Source: Burkholderiaceae bacterium (GTDB lineage Bacteria; Pseudomonadota; Gammaproteobacteria; Burkholderiales; Burkholderiaceae_E). From it: a stretch of DNA of 48,727 nt. Each line of letters begins with the position of its first letter. Positions within the stretch are counted from its first letter, which is position 1. The notes under the pieces were generated by a model that was not told the origin of the DNA, searched no databases, and worked only from the letters and a program-made list of their open reading frames with translations. Position numbers and translations under genes: made by a program. Below are positions 23,494 through 32,287 of the stretch, piece after piece. The stretch spans positions 1 through 48,727 of the forward strand of contig JAMLIN010000033.1 of the NCBI GenBank assembly GCA_023954135.1, given 5' to 3'.

Positions 23494-24696
23494 ATGCGTC
23501 ATACCCCCTCGCTCGGCCGGATGCTGCGCTTCGCGCTGCCTGCCGCCGCCGCGCTCGCCTTCGCCGCCGGCCCGGCCCTGGCCCAGGACATCAGGATCGG
23601 CCACATCTATTCCAAGAGCGGCCCGCTCGAGGCCTACGGCAAGCAGACCGCCATCGGCTTCAACCTGGGCCTGGAGTACGCCACCGGCGGGACCATGGCG
23701 GTCAACGGCCGCAAGCTGGTCGTGCTCGAGAAGGACGACAAGGGCAAGCCCGACGAGGGCGCGGCGCTGCTCGCGCAGGCCTACGGCGACGACAAGGTCG
23801 ACATCGCGGTCGGGCCGACCTCCTCGGGCGTGGCCCTGGCCATGCTGCCGGTCGCCGAGGAATACGAGAAGGTGCTGCTGGTCGAGCCGGCGGTGGCCGA
23901 TGCGATCACCGGCGAGAAGTGGAACCGCTACATCTTCCGCACCGGGCGCAACTCCTCGCAGGATGCGATCTCCAACGCCGTCGCGCTCGACCAGGAAGGC
24001 GTCTCGATCGCCACCCTCGCGCAGGACTACGCCTTCGGCCGCGACGGGGTCGCCGCCTTCAAGGATGCGCTCAAGAAGGCGAAGATCGTCCACGAGGAAT
24101 ACCTGCCGGTGAAGACGACCGACTTCACGGCCGGCGCCCAGCGCCTGTTCGATGCCCTGAAGGACAAGCCCGGGCGCAAGGTGATCTTCATCATCTGGGC
24201 CGGTGGCGGCAATCCCTTCAAGATCGCCGACCTCGACCCGGGTCGTCACGGCATCGAGGTCTCGTCGGGCGGCAACATCCTGCCGGCGCTGGCCGCCTAC
24301 AAGGCCTTCCCCGGCATGGAAGGCTCGATCTACTACTACTACGAGATCCCGAAGAACCCGGCCAACGAATGGCTGGTGGCCGAGCACCAGAAGCGCTACC
24401 AGTCGCCGCCCGACTTCTTCACCGCCGGCGGCATGTCGGCGGCGATGGCGGTCGTCGAGGCGCTGAAGAAGACCGGCGGCGATACCGACACCGAGAAGCT
24501 GATCAAGACGATGGAGGGCATGTCCTTCGAGACGCCCAAGGGCACGATGAGCTTCCGCAAGGAGGACCACCAGGCCATGCAGTCGATGTATCACTTCAGG
24601 ATCAAGGTCGATCCGGACAAGGCCTGGGCGGTGCCGGAGCTCGTTCGCGAGATCAAGGCCGACGAGATGGACGTCCCGATCAAGAACAAGCGGTGA
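23494..24696 (+). CDS. ABC transporter periplasmic substrate-binding protein (LivJ/K-like)
   Basis: The 400-residue protein has a Sec signal peptide (cleavage after GPALA-Q). It has the type I periplasmic-binding fold of the Leu/Ile/Val family: IRIGHIYSKSGPLEAYGKQT, VGPTSSGVALAMLPVAEEY, and a C-lobe with DFFTAGGMSAAMAVVEAL. It captures the ligand for the downstream LivHMGF-like machinery. The family includes aromatic-acid and urea binders as well as branched-chain amino acid ones; the catabolic neighbours favour an organic acid. ATG 23494 has GAGGAG eight bases upstream. It is the first gene behind the sigma54 promoter. Confidence 0.9.
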   Translation: MRHTPSLGRMLRFALPAAAALAFAAGPALAQDIRIGHIYSKSGPLEAYGKQTAIGFNLGLEYATGGTMAVNGRKLVVLEKDDKGKPDEGAALLAQAYGDDKVDIAVGPTSSGVALAMLPVAEEYEKVLLVEPAVADAITGEKWNRYIFRTGRNSSQDAISNAVALDQEGVSIATLAQDYAFGRDGVAAFKDALKKAKIVHEEYLPVKTTDFTAGAQRLFDALKDKPGRKVIFIIWAGGGNPFKIADLDPGRHGIEVSSGGNILPALAAYKAFPGMEGSIYYYYEIPKNPANEWLVAEHQKRYQSPPDFFTAGGMSAAMAVVEALKKTGGDTDTEKLIKTMEGMSFETPKGTMSFRKEDHQAMQSMYHFRIKVDPDKAWAVPELVREIKADEMDVPIKNKR

Positions 24697-25457
24697 CACC
24701 TTCGCTCGAAACCGTCGGCCTGACGATCCGCTTCGGCGGCCACGTCGCGGTCGACCAGGTCAGCTGTGCCTTCCATCCGGGCACGCTGACCTCGATCGTC
24801 GGCCCCAACGGGGCCGGCAAGACCACGTACTTCAACCTGATCTCGGGGCAGCTGCGGGCGAGCGCCGGCAGCGTCCTGCTGGGCGGGCGCGACATCACCG
24901 GCCTGGGCGCGGCGAAGCGCACCCGCCTCGGGCTGGGGCGCGCCTTCCAGCTGACCAACCTGTTCCCGCAGCTGACGGTGATGGAGAACGTGCGCCTCGC
25001 GGTGCAGGCGCGCCGCGGCATCGGCCTGGACCTGCTGTCGATCTGGTCGAGCCGGCGCTCGCTCATCGAGGAGGCCGACGCGATCCTCGAGCGCATCCGC
25101 CTGACGGCGCGCCGCGACGAGCCGGCCGCGGCCCTGCCGCATGGCGACCAGCGCAAGCTCGAGGTCGGCATCCTGCTCGCGCTCGAGCCGTCGGTGTTCA
25201 TGTTCGACGAGCCCACCGCCGGCATGAGCGTCGACGAGGTGCCGGTGATCCTCGACCTGATCCGCGACGTGCGTCGCGATCCGGAGCGCACGGTGCTGCT
25301 CGTCGAGCACAAGATGGACGTGGTGAGCGAGCTCTCGGACCGGATCATCGTGCTGCACAACGGGAAGCTTGCCGCCGATGGCGAGCCGGCCGAGGTGATC
25401 GCCTCGCCCGTCGTGCAGCAGGCCTATCTCGGCGTCGAGCCGGCGGGACAGTCTTGA
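24693..25457 (+). CDS. livG: ABC transporter ATP-binding protein (LivG-like)
   Basis: The 254-residue ATPase has Walker A GPNGAGKTTYFN, a Q-loop region GLGRAFQLTNLFPQLTV, and Walker B SVFMFDEPTAGM. The H-loop reads VLLVEHKMDVV. The signature is atypical: where LSGGQ is expected it reads LPHGDQRKLEVG, as in many LivG proteins. It energises import with the LivF-like partner. The GTG start overlaps the binding-protein stop in GTGA, so expression is coupled. Length is normal for LivG. Confidence 0.88.
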   Translation: MTPSLETVGLTIRFGGHVAVDQVSCAFHPGTLTSIVGPNGAGKTTYFNLISGQLRASAGSVLLGGRDITGLGAAKRTRLGLGRAFQLTNLFPQLTVMENVRLAVQARRGIGLDLLSIWSSRRSLIEEADAILERIRLTARRDEPAAALPHGDQRKLEVGILLALEPSVFMFDEPTAGMSVDEVPVILDLIRDVRRDPERTVLLVEHKMDVVSELSDRIIVLHNGKLAADGEPAEVIASPVVQQAYLGVEPAGQS

Positions 25458-26269
25458 TGATGAACGACCCCCACGCTCGCGATCGCTCGCTGCCCCCCGA
25501 GGGGGCGCCCAGTGGCTTCGGGCGGCCGGGCGCCACTGGGAATCTCCTCACCCTCGCCGGGGTGCATACCCACATCGGCGCGTACCACATCCTGCACGGC
25601 GTGGACCTGCAGGTTCCCGAGGGCGGCACCACCATGCTGCTCGGGCGCAACGGCGCCGGCAAGACCACCACCCTGCGCACGATCATGGGGCTGTGGCGGC
25701 CGTCGCAGGGCCGGATCGTGTTCGACGACGCCGACATCGGCGGCCGGGCGACCCCGGACATCGCCACCCTGGGCATCGCCTACGTGCCCGAGAACATGGG
25801 CATCTTCGCCGATCTCACGGTGCGCGAGAACATGGCGCTCGCCGCCCGCTCGGCGCCCTCGATCGAGGCCGTCGATGCCGAGCGGCTGCGCTGGATCTTC
25901 GATCTCTTCCCGGCGCTCGAGAAGTTCTGGCATCACCCGGCCGGACTGCTCTCGGGGGGCCAGAAGCAGATGCTCGCGATCGCCCGCGCCATCATCGAGC
26001 CGAGGAAGCTCCTTCTGATCGACGAGCCGAGCAAGGGGCTCGCGCCGGCGATCGTGCAGAACCTGATCGCGGCGCTCGCCGAGCTGCGCGCCGCGCGCAC
26101 CACCATCCTGCTGGTCGAGCAGAACATCAGCTTCGCCCGGCGCCTCGGCGACACGGTGGCGGTGATGGACGACGGTCACGTCGTGCATGCCGGCTCGATG
26201 GCCGAATTCGCCGAGGACGAAGCCCTGCAGCAGCGGCTGCTAGGGCTGTCGCTGGCCGACCATCACTGA
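25457..26269 (+). CDS. livF: ABC transporter ATP-binding protein (LivF-like) with repeat-derived N-terminus
   Basis: The 270-residue ATPase has Walker A GRNGAGKTTTLR, signature LLSGGQKQMLAIA, Walker B KLLLIDEPSKGLAP and H-loop ILLVEQNISFA. It pairs with LivG. The start at 25457 overlaps the livG stop, and an alternative ATG lies at 25460. The first about 28 residues (PHARDRSLPPEGAPSGFGRP) are not LivF-like. They are encoded by a G/C-rich palindromic element, so the native domain begins around NLLTLAGVHTHIG. The extension may be tolerated as a flexible tail. Confidence 0.88.
   Translation: MMNDPHARDRSLPPEGAPSGFGRPGATGNLLTLAGVHTHIGAYHILHGVDLQVPEGGTTMLLGRNGAGKTTTLRTIMGLWRPSQGRIVFDDADIGGRATPDIATLGIAYVPENMGIFADLTVRENMALAARSAPSIEAVDAERLRWIFDLFPALEKFWHHPAGLLSGGQKQMLAIARAIIEPRKLLLIDEPSKGLAPAIVQNLIAALAELRAARTTILLVEQNISFARRLGDTVAVMDDGHVVHAGSMAEFAEDEALQQRLLGLSLADHH
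25468..25540 (+). repeat. Burkholderiales-type GC-rich palindromic element inside livF
   Basis: The segment contains CCCCACGCTCGCGATCGCTC, CCCCCCGAGGGGGC, and perfect 9-bp inverted arms CCCAGTGGC (25508-25516) and GCCACTGGG (25532-25540). Elements starting CCCCACGCTCG with a CCCCC-GAGGGGG core recur between genes in Comamonadaceae and relatives. Here the element is translated in frame at the start of livF. Confidence 0.6.
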
Positions 26270-26279
26270 CGAGGAGCCG

Positions 26280-27308
26280 ATGAGCACCGAGAGCACGGCC
26301 ATCGCGCCGCCGACCGACCCCGCGCCGATCGCGCCGCCGCGCGACTGGGCGCCGGTGCTGCTGATCCCGGTGCTGATGCTGGTGATGCTGCCGCTGGTGG
26401 GCAGCTTCTCGAGCTGGGTCACGCTGAGCGTGGCCGGCCTCGCGATGGGGCTGATCATCTTCGTGATCGCCTCGGGCCTGACCCTCGTGTTCGGCCTGAT
26501 GGACGTGCTGAACTTCGGCCACGGGGTGTTCATCACCCTGGGGGCCTTCGTCGCCACCTCGGTGTTCGCGCCCCTGGTCGGCCTGACCATCGCCGATTCG
26601 CTCTGGCTCAACCTGGTGGCGATGTTCGCCGCGATGCTGGTGGCGATGGCGGCGGCCGGCTCGCTCGGGCTGGCCTTCGAGCGTTTCATCGTCGCCCCGG
26701 TCTACGGCCAGCATCTCAAGCAGATCCTGATCACCATGGGCGGGATGATCATCGGCGAGGAGCTGATCAAGGTGATCTGGGGGCCGGACGCGATCCCGCT
26801 GCCCCTGCCCGCCGCGATGCGCGGCTCGATCCTCATCGGCGATGCCGCCGTCGAGAAGTACCGCCTGGTGGCGGTGGTGATCGGCCTGGTCATCTTCCTG
26901 CTGATGCTCTGGTGCCTGAACCGCACCAAGGTGGGCCTGCTGATCCGGGCCGGCGTCGAGGACCGCGAGATGGTGGAGAGCCTCGGCTACCGGATCCGAC
27001 GGCTGTTCGTCGGCGTCTTCGTGGTCGGCTCGGCGCTCGCCGGCATCGGCGGGGTGCTCTGGGGCATGTACCAGCAGAGCGTCGACCCGCTGATCGGCGC
27101 GCAGGTCAACATCCTGCTCTTCATCGTGATCATCATCGGCGGGCTCGGCTCCACCGGCGGCTGCTTCATCGGCGCCCTGCTGGTCGGCCTGGTCGCCAAC
27201 TACACCGGCTTTCTCGCGCCCAAGGTGGCGCTGTTCTCGAACATCGGCCTGATGGTGCTGATCCTGCTGTGGCGACCGCAGGGCCTGTACCCGGTCGCGC
27301 GCAGGTAA
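26280..27308 (+). CDS. livH: ABC transporter permease (LivH-like)
   Basis: The 342-residue inner-membrane protein has about eight or nine helices. LivH hallmarks are GLTLVFGLMDVLNFGHGVFI near residue 70, then FERFIVAPVYGQHLKQILIT. A late VNILLFIVIIIGGLGSTGGC precedes a GALLVGLVANYTG segment. The N-terminus is an unusual Pro/Ala-rich tail (about 20 residues) before the first helix. With LivM it forms the translocation channel. GAGGAG is placed four bases before the ATG, and ten bases separate it from livF. Confidence 0.9.
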   Translation: MSTESTAIAPPTDPAPIAPPRDWAPVLLIPVLMLVMLPLVGSFSSWVTLSVAGLAMGLIIFVIASGLTLVFGLMDVLNFGHGVFITLGAFVATSVFAPLVGLTIADSLWLNLVAMFAAMLVAMAAAGSLGLAFERFIVAPVYGQHLKQILITMGGMIIGEELIKVIWGPDAIPLPLPAAMRGSILIGDAAVEKYRLVAVVIGLVIFLLMLWCLNRTKVGLLIRAGVEDREMVESLGYRIRRLFVGVFVVGSALAGIGGVLWGMYQQSVDPLIGAQVNILLFIVIIIGGLGSTGGCFIGALLVGLVANYTGFLAPKVALFSNIGLMVLILLWRPQGLYPVARR

Positions 27309-27317
27309 GGAGTCGAC

Positions 27318-28424
27318 ATGCTCGCCAGCCTGGTGTCGACCGACCATCCGCGCAGCCGCATCGTGGCCTTCATCGTGATCGCCACCCTCCTGCTGCTGGC
27401 GTTCGCGCCGTTCCTGTTCCCGGGCGCAAAGGCGATGAACGTCGCCGCCAAGATCCTGGTGTTCACGGTGCTGGTGGCGAGCTTCGACCTGCTGCTCGGC
27501 TACACCGGCATCGTGTCGTTCGCCCACACCATGTTCTTCGGCGTCGGCGCCTACGGTGTTGCGATCATGTCGATCCGGATGGGTCCCGGCTGGGATGCGA
27601 TCGCCGTCGGCCTGCTGGCCGGGCTCGCCGTCTCGGGCGTGCTCGCGCTGGTGATCGGCCTGTTCTCGCTGCGGGTGCGGGCGATCTTCTTCGCGATGAT
27701 CACCCTCGCGGTGGCCGCCGCGTTCCAGACCCTGGCATCGCAGCTGCACTGGCTCACGGGCGGCGAGGATGGCCTCACCTTTCGGTTGCCGCGCGAGTTG
27801 AGGCCCGCCTTCAGGCTGTTCGAGGGGCAGGTGCTCGGCGTCTCCATCGACGGCCGGGTGCTCTCCTACTACCTGATCTTCTTCGTCGCGCTCGCGAGCT
27901 TCCTGATGCTCCTGCGCATCGTCAACTCGCCCTTCGGCCGGGTGCTGCAGGCGATCCGCGAGAACGATTTCCGCGCCGAGGCGATCGGCTACCGCATCGT
28001 CGTCTACCGCAGCCTCTCGAGCCTGATCGGCGCCCTGTTCGCGGCCCTGGCCGGCGCGCTGTACGCGATCTGGCTGCGCTACAACGGGCCCGATACCACC
28101 CTCGGCTTCGAGATCATGCTCGACATCCTGCTGATCGTCGTGATCGGCGGCATGGGCACGCTCTACGGGGCCTTCGTCGGCAGCGCGCTGTTCCTGTTCG
28201 CCCAGGGCTACCTGCAGGAGCTGATGCGGCTCGTCTCGGGATCGCTCGACGCCGTGCCGGTGGCCGCCGCGCTGCTCTCTCCCGATCGCTGGCTGCTCTG
28301 GATGGGCGTGCTGTTCGTGCTCTCGGTGTACTACTTCCCGACCGGGATCGTCGGCCGGCTGCGCGCCCGGGCCCTGGCCAGGCGAGCGGCCGGCGCCGCG
28401 AGGCCCCCGGGGGCGATCCGGTGA
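27318..28424 (+). CDS. livM: ABC transporter permease (LivM-like)
   Basis: The 368-residue inner-membrane protein has about nine helices. LivM features are VASFDLLLGYTGIVSFAHTM followed by FFGVGAYG, then the coupling region GRVLQAIRENDFRAEAIGYR. ALYAIWLRYNGPDTTLGFEI and LIVVIGGMGTLYGAFVGSAL complete the match. AAGGAG precedes the ATG by six bases. The stop overlaps the GTG of the enoyl-CoA-hydratase-like gene, so the operon continues. Confidence 0.9.
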   Translation: MLASLVSTDHPRSRIVAFIVIATLLLLAFAPFLFPGAKAMNVAAKILVFTVLVASFDLLLGYTGIVSFAHTMFFGVGAYGVAIMSIRMGPGWDAIAVGLLAGLAVSGVLALVIGLFSLRVRAIFFAMITLAVAAAFQTLASQLHWLTGGEDGLTFRLPRELRPAFRLFEGQVLGVSIDGRVLSYYLIFFVALASFLMLLRIVNSPFGRVLQAIRENDFRAEAIGYRIVVYRSLSSLIGALFAALAGALYAIWLRYNGPDTTLGFEIMLDILLIVVIGGMGTLYGAFVGSALFLFAQGYLQELMRLVSGSLDAVPVAAALLSPDRWLLWMGVLFVLSVYYFPTGIVGRLRARALARRAAGAARPPGAIR

Positions 28425-29248
28425 AGGCCCCCGCGGCGCCGAGGCAGCGGGCACAGGTCCGGCTCGAGATGGGCCGCGATGCCCGGGCGGGCGTCGCCAT
28501 GCTCACCCTCGCGCGGTCGACGACGGGCAACGCCCTGGTGCCCGACCTCCTGCTCGACCTGTGCGTCGCGCTCGAGGCGATCGCCCGGCGCGAGGACGTG
28601 CGGGCGGTGGTGCTCGCCGCCGAAGGCGAGCATTTCTCGCTGGGCGACGACATGCAGCGCTTCGTGGCCGAGATGCGGGGGCCGGGCCTGCAGACCTATT
28701 CCGCCGAGCTGGTCGGCCTGCTGAACCAGTCCATCCTGGCGCTGCTGCGCCTGCCCCAGCCCGTGGTCGCGGCGGTCGACGGCCCTGTCGTCGGTGGGTC
28801 GCTCGGCCTGGTGCTGGCATGCGACGTCGTCGTCGCGTCGGAGCGGGCCGTGTTCCGGGCCCATCATGCCCGCGCCGGCTTCGCGCCCGACGGCGGCTGG
28901 ACGGCACTGCTGCCGCGGGTCGTCGGCGTGCGCCGGGCCGCCGCCGGCTTCCTGCTCGATCGCGAGATCAGCGCCGCCGAGGCCTGCGACTGGGGCATCG
29001 CGACCGTTCTCGTGCCGGCCGGCGCCGCGCTGGCCGAGGCGACGGGCGCCGCGCAGCGGATCGCGGCGGCGCCGGTGGCGACGATGCGTGCCGGCAAGCG
29101 CCTCCTGCACGCGGACCTCGGGCCCATCGAGGCCGCGCTGGAGGCCGAGCGGGTCGCCTTCGTCGCCGAGGTCGGCGGCCCCGAAGCGCGTGCCTGCGTG
29201 CCGCGATTGCTCGCGGAGATCGACCCGCAACCCGGCTCGCCCGGCTGA
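28421..29248 (+). CDS. Enoyl-CoA hydratase/isomerase-family protein
   Basis: The 275-residue crotonase-fold protein has an oxyanion-hole region AAEGEHFSLGDDMQRF (about residue 70). The second oxyanion loop is VAAVDGPVVGGSLGLVLACD, followed by HHARAGFAPDGGWTALLPRVVG. The first Glu of classical hydratases (GAGRAFCAG..NE) is not evident; an Asp occupies the later position (APDGGW). Isomerase, dehydratase or hydrolase activity is therefore as likely as hydration. The GTG start overlaps livM by four bases. It is probably the catabolic enzyme of the imported acid once activated to a CoA ester. Confidence 0.82.
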   Translation: MKAPAAPRQRAQVRLEMGRDARAGVAMLTLARSTTGNALVPDLLLDLCVALEAIARREDVRAVVLAAEGEHFSLGDDMQRFVAEMRGPGLQTYSAELVGLLNQSILALLRLPQPVVAAVDGPVVGGSLGLVLACDVVVASERAVFRAHHARAGFAPDGGWTALLPRVVGVRRAAAGFLLDREISAAEACDWGIATVLVPAGAALAEATGAAQRIAAAPVATMRAGKRLLHADLGPIEAALEAERVAFVAEVGGPEARACVPRLLAEIDPQPGSPG

Positions 29249-29392
29249 CGGCTTCGCGGGCGGGGCCGGCCGATGGCGAGCCGGTGTGTCGCCCGATCCA
29301 CGGCCGAGGCAGGATCACCGCGACCGGGCTAGACTGTCGGTCTGGCGCGAATTCGAGCGCGCAAGAAAAAAGCAATCCGGAGATACACGGCA

Positions 29393-30580
29393 ATGGCCCC
29401 TTCCCGCACGACTTCGCTGCTGCTCAATGCGGCGCATGCGCTCGATCACATGTTCCTGCTGATCTTCGCGACCGCCGTCGGGGCGATCGCGGTCGATTTC
29501 GGCGTTGCCGGCTGGGAAGACCTCATGCCCTACGGCGCCGGCGCCTTCCTGATGTTCGGTCTCGGCTCGATTCCGGCGGGCCGCCTCGGCGACCTCTGGG
29601 GCCGGCGGGCGATGATGCTGATCTTCTTCTTCGGGATGGGCGCCTCCTCGCTGCTCGTCGCCGCGACCAACAGTCCGTGGCAGATGGGCATCGCCCTCGC
29701 GTTGCTGGGGCTTTTCTCGGCGATCTACCACCCGGTCGGCATTCCCATGCTCGTCCAGGCCGCGAAGCGGCCCGGCTCGGTGATCGGGATCAACGGCCTG
29801 GCGGGCAACCTCGGCATCGCGGCCGCCGCGCTGGCCACCGGGTTCCTGGTCAAGTGGGGCGGCTGGCGCATGGCCTTCATCGTGCCTGGGCTGGTGACGA
29901 TCGCGCTGGGGTTCCTGTTCGCCTGGGTCACCCCGGCCGAGACCGAGGCGCCGAGCAAGCGCAAGCCGACCATCAAGGCGATTCCGCCGTCGATGATGGT
30001 GCGGGTGCTGTTCGTCCTGACCGCGGTGGCGATCAGCGCCAGCCTGCTGTTCAACTTCACCACCAACGGCAACGCCGAGCTGATGCGCGAGCGCTTCGCC
30101 GGCATTCTCGAGGATCCGGCCATGCTGGGCATCGTGCTTGCCGTCGTCTACACGATCGGCGCGCTGTCGCAGGTGGTGGTGGGCGAGCTGATCGACCGGG
30201 TGCCGCTCAAGCGCCTGTTCCTTGCCATCGTGGCCCTGCAGGCGCCGCTGTTCCTGCTCGCGGCGCATGCCACCGGCTGGTGGTTCGCGGTGCTGGCCGC
30301 CGGCTACATGGTGAGCCTGTTCGGCGCGATTCCCTTCACCGATGCCCTGGTGGTGCGCTACATCGACGACCGGATGCGCTCGCGGGTGGTCGGGATGCGG
30401 CTGGCGATCTCCTTCGGGGTGAGCTCGGCGGCGGTCTGGGCGCTCGGTCCCTTCGTCAAGGCCGCCGGCTTCGACACCTTGCTGCTGACGATGGCCGGCA
30501 TCGCCCTGTTCTCCGTGGCCTTCGTGCTGTACCTGCCGACCGAGCCGCCGGCTGAAAGCGTCGTCCCGCAGCCGGGCTGA
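29393..30580 (+). CDS. MFS transporter
   Basis: The 395-residue protein has twelve membrane segments and an MFS loop motif reading AGRLGDLWGRRAMM after helix 2. The second half begins near SMMVRVLFVLTAVAISASLL and carries the repeat loop ELIDRVPLKRLFLA. The HALDHMFLLIF first helix resembles a group of sugar-phosphate/nitrate-type MFS members, but no substrate is assigned. A CCGGAGA Shine-Dalgarno precedes the ATG. It is separated from the ABC operon by 144 bp and may have its own promoter. Confidence 0.83.
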   Translation: MAPSRTTSLLLNAAHALDHMFLLIFATAVGAIAVDFGVAGWEDLMPYGAGAFLMFGLGSIPAGRLGDLWGRRAMMLIFFFGMGASSLLVAATNSPWQMGIALALLGLFSAIYHPVGIPMLVQAAKRPGSVIGINGLAGNLGIAAAALATGFLVKWGGWRMAFIVPGLVTIALGFLFAWVTPAETEAPSKRKPTIKAIPPSMMVRVLFVLTAVAISASLLFNFTTNGNAELMRERFAGILEDPAMLGIVLAVVYTIGALSQVVVGELIDRVPLKRLFLAIVALQAPLFLLAAHATGWWFAVLAAGYMVSLFGAIPFTDALVVRYIDDRMRSRVVGMRLAISFGVSSAAVWALGPFVKAAGFDTLLLTMAGIALFSVAFVLYLPTEPPAESVVPQPG

Positions 30581-30609
30581 CCCCGCGCTACACCTCCCGG
30601 GGATCCCTG

Positions 30610-31240
30610 TCAGTCCGCGGCCGATCGACGCAGGCGACTCACCTCGTCCGGACCCAGGCCGGTCAGTTCGGCGATGGTTGCATCGTCCAGATCGAGTTGT
30701 TGGATCAGTCGGCGCGCAATTTCGATCTGGCCTTCGGCCCTGCCTTCCGCCTTCGCATCCCTGACGAAGCTCGCCTCGTCGCGCAAGGCGCGTTCGCGAA
30801 CCATCGCCATGTGCCGAGCTTCCTCATCGGCCGACAGCCGCTTCAACTCGTCCAGTGTCTGCCGGACCGGGGGATGCGTGATCGTGCTCATGACCGTTTC
30901 GTCCTGCCCATGCTGAAAGAAGGCCACCCAGGCCGCCAGCGTGCCGGATCGCCGAGCGGCCAGCAGCCGGTCGGCCTTGGGTAGTTCGATCATATTCCAT
31001 TGCAGTGTCTCGGTCAGCCGGCAACTCGGCTGGTCCCGGTCGCGGATCTCGAACCACCAGCACGCCTGTGCCGGATCGAGGAACAGGTCGAAGCCCATCA
31101 GGTGGATACCGATGGCCGGGACGATCCCGCCGTACTGCTCGCCACCACGTAGCTGATCGACGTAGGTCCGGGCGAGGTAGTAGGCGGTGCGCGCGGGCCA
31201 GTCGGCATGGCGGTGGCGACGGGCGAAGACGGAGTCGGAA
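30610..31240 (-). pseudogene. Rpn/PD-(D/E)xK family nuclease-transposase gene, N-terminally truncated
   Basis: The frame gives RTAYYLARTYVDQLRGGEQY, GIVPAIGIHLMGFDLF and LTETLQWNMIELPK, then a C-terminal helical tail (AEGRAEGQIEIARRLIQQLD, DATIAELTGLGPDEVSRLRR). This is the second half of Rpn-type recombination-promoting nucleases. The N-terminal about 80-90 residues, which should hold most of the catalytic PD-(D/E)xK motif (DxxV..ExQ), are missing. Upstream sequence in this frame is unrelated and has no plausible start. The fragment is therefore inactive, left by an old deletion or rearrangement. The 5' limit is approximate. Confidence 0.7.
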
Positions 31241-31335
31241 CACCGTTGTACGCCGGCCGCGCTGTGCATGGGGCACGATGGATCGCCCGTGCGGGCTAAG
31301 TCTCGCGGTCGATTTCGTCGGCCCCCATCCAAGGA

Positions 31336-31359
31336 AAAGCCCCGCGCATGCGGGGCTTT
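31336..31359 (-). terminator. Rho-independent terminator of the cytochrome c gene
   Basis: A perfect 10-bp stem AAAGCCCCGC / GCGGGGCTTT closes a GCAT loop. On the minus strand it is followed by a short T-rich stretch. It lies 38 bases beyond the stop of the dihaem cytochrome gene, which is transcribed toward it. Confidence 0.85.
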
Positions 31360-31396
31360 CTCTTGCGGTGCGCCCCGGGGGGGCGCTGCGTTCCTC

Positions 31397-32287
31397 TTAC
31401 TGCGACTCCGACACCATGTATTCGACAGCGTTGCGGATGTCGGCATCGGCCAGGTCGATCCGGCCGCCCTTCGGCGGCATCGCGCCCTTGCCCTTGATGG
31501 CGATCTCGACGAGGCGATCCATGCCCTCGGCGATCAGCGGCGCCCACTTCGCCTTGTCGCCGAGCTTCGGGGCGTTGGCGACGCCGGCCGCATGGCAGAC
31601 CATGCAGACGCTGTTGTAGACCGACTTGCCCTTGGCGAGGTCGGCGCCCGCGGCGGCGGGCGCGGCTGCCGCAGCCGGAGCGGATTCGGCCGGTGCCGCG
31701 GCAGCGGGGGCCGGTGCCGGAGCGGGCGCTGCGGCGGGGGCTGCAGCTGCCGTCGACGCCGGGGCGCTCTCGGCCGGAGCGGCGGCGGATGCGCCTTCCT
31801 CGGCCTTCGGCTCCTCGAAGTTGCCGCCGCTGGCGTTGGCCATGTGGACCACGGCGCGGGCGACCTCGAGCTCGCTGGCGGTGGCGCCCTGCGGCGGCAT
31901 GGCGCCCTTGCCGTCGACCGAGGACTTCACGAGCGCCTCCAGGCCCTGCGCAAGGCGGGTGCTCCAGGCGGCGGTGTCACCCATCTTGGGGGCACCGGCC
32001 ACGCCGGTTCCGTGGCAGGCCGCGCACTGGGCGTTGTAGACCGCCTCCCCGGCGCGCGCCCCGGCCGTGGCCGGCCCGCCGGCGCCGAGCTCGAAGCCGG
32101 CGACCGGGCGGATGCGCGCCTCGATGGCCTCGGGCGTCATGCTGTCCGAGCCGGGCGCCAGGGTGGTGGTGGTGCCGATGTACTTGACCAGCAGGGCGAT
32201 GATCACGACCGGGACCACGAAGGCCAGGACGACTATCCAGATCAGCTGCTTGGGAGTCTTGATGAAAGATTCGTGTTCGTCGCTCAT
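31397..32287 (-). CDS. Membrane-anchored dihaem cytochrome c (c5-like)
   Basis: The 296-residue protein has one N-terminal anchor helix (IWIVVLAFVVPVVIIALLV, residues about 15-35). A first haem domain contains CAACHGTG and Met-ligand region KGAMPPQG. A long Ala/Pro linker follows (about residues 165-205). The second haem domain contains CMVCHAAG and KGAMPPKG. It is an electron carrier on the periplasmic face, probably feeding a terminal oxidase; tandem c5-like proteins of this kind are common in Burkholderiales. ATG 32287 starts MSDEHESFIKTPKQL, typical of the family. A strong terminator follows the gene. Confidence 0.9.
   Translation of the reverse strand: MSDEHESFIKTPKQLIWIVVLAFVVPVVIIALLVKYIGTTTTLAPGSDSMTPEAIEARIRPVAGFELGAGGPATAGARAGEAVYNAQCAACHGTGVAGAPKMGDTAAWSTRLAQGLEALVKSSVDGKGAMPPQGATASELEVARAVVHMANASGGNFEEPKAEEGASAAAPAESAPASTAAAAPAAAPAPAPAPAAAAPAESAPAAAAAPAAAGADLAKGKSVYNSVCMVCHAAGVANAPKLGDKAKWAPLIAEGMDRLVEIAIKGKGAMPPKGGRIDLADADIRNAVEYMVSESQ

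Noticed and set aside
26127-28454. A 775-codon minus-strand open frame rich in His, Gln, Asp and Glu
   Set aside because: It is the antisense shadow of livH and livM, whose hydrophobic codons read as polar residues on the other strand.
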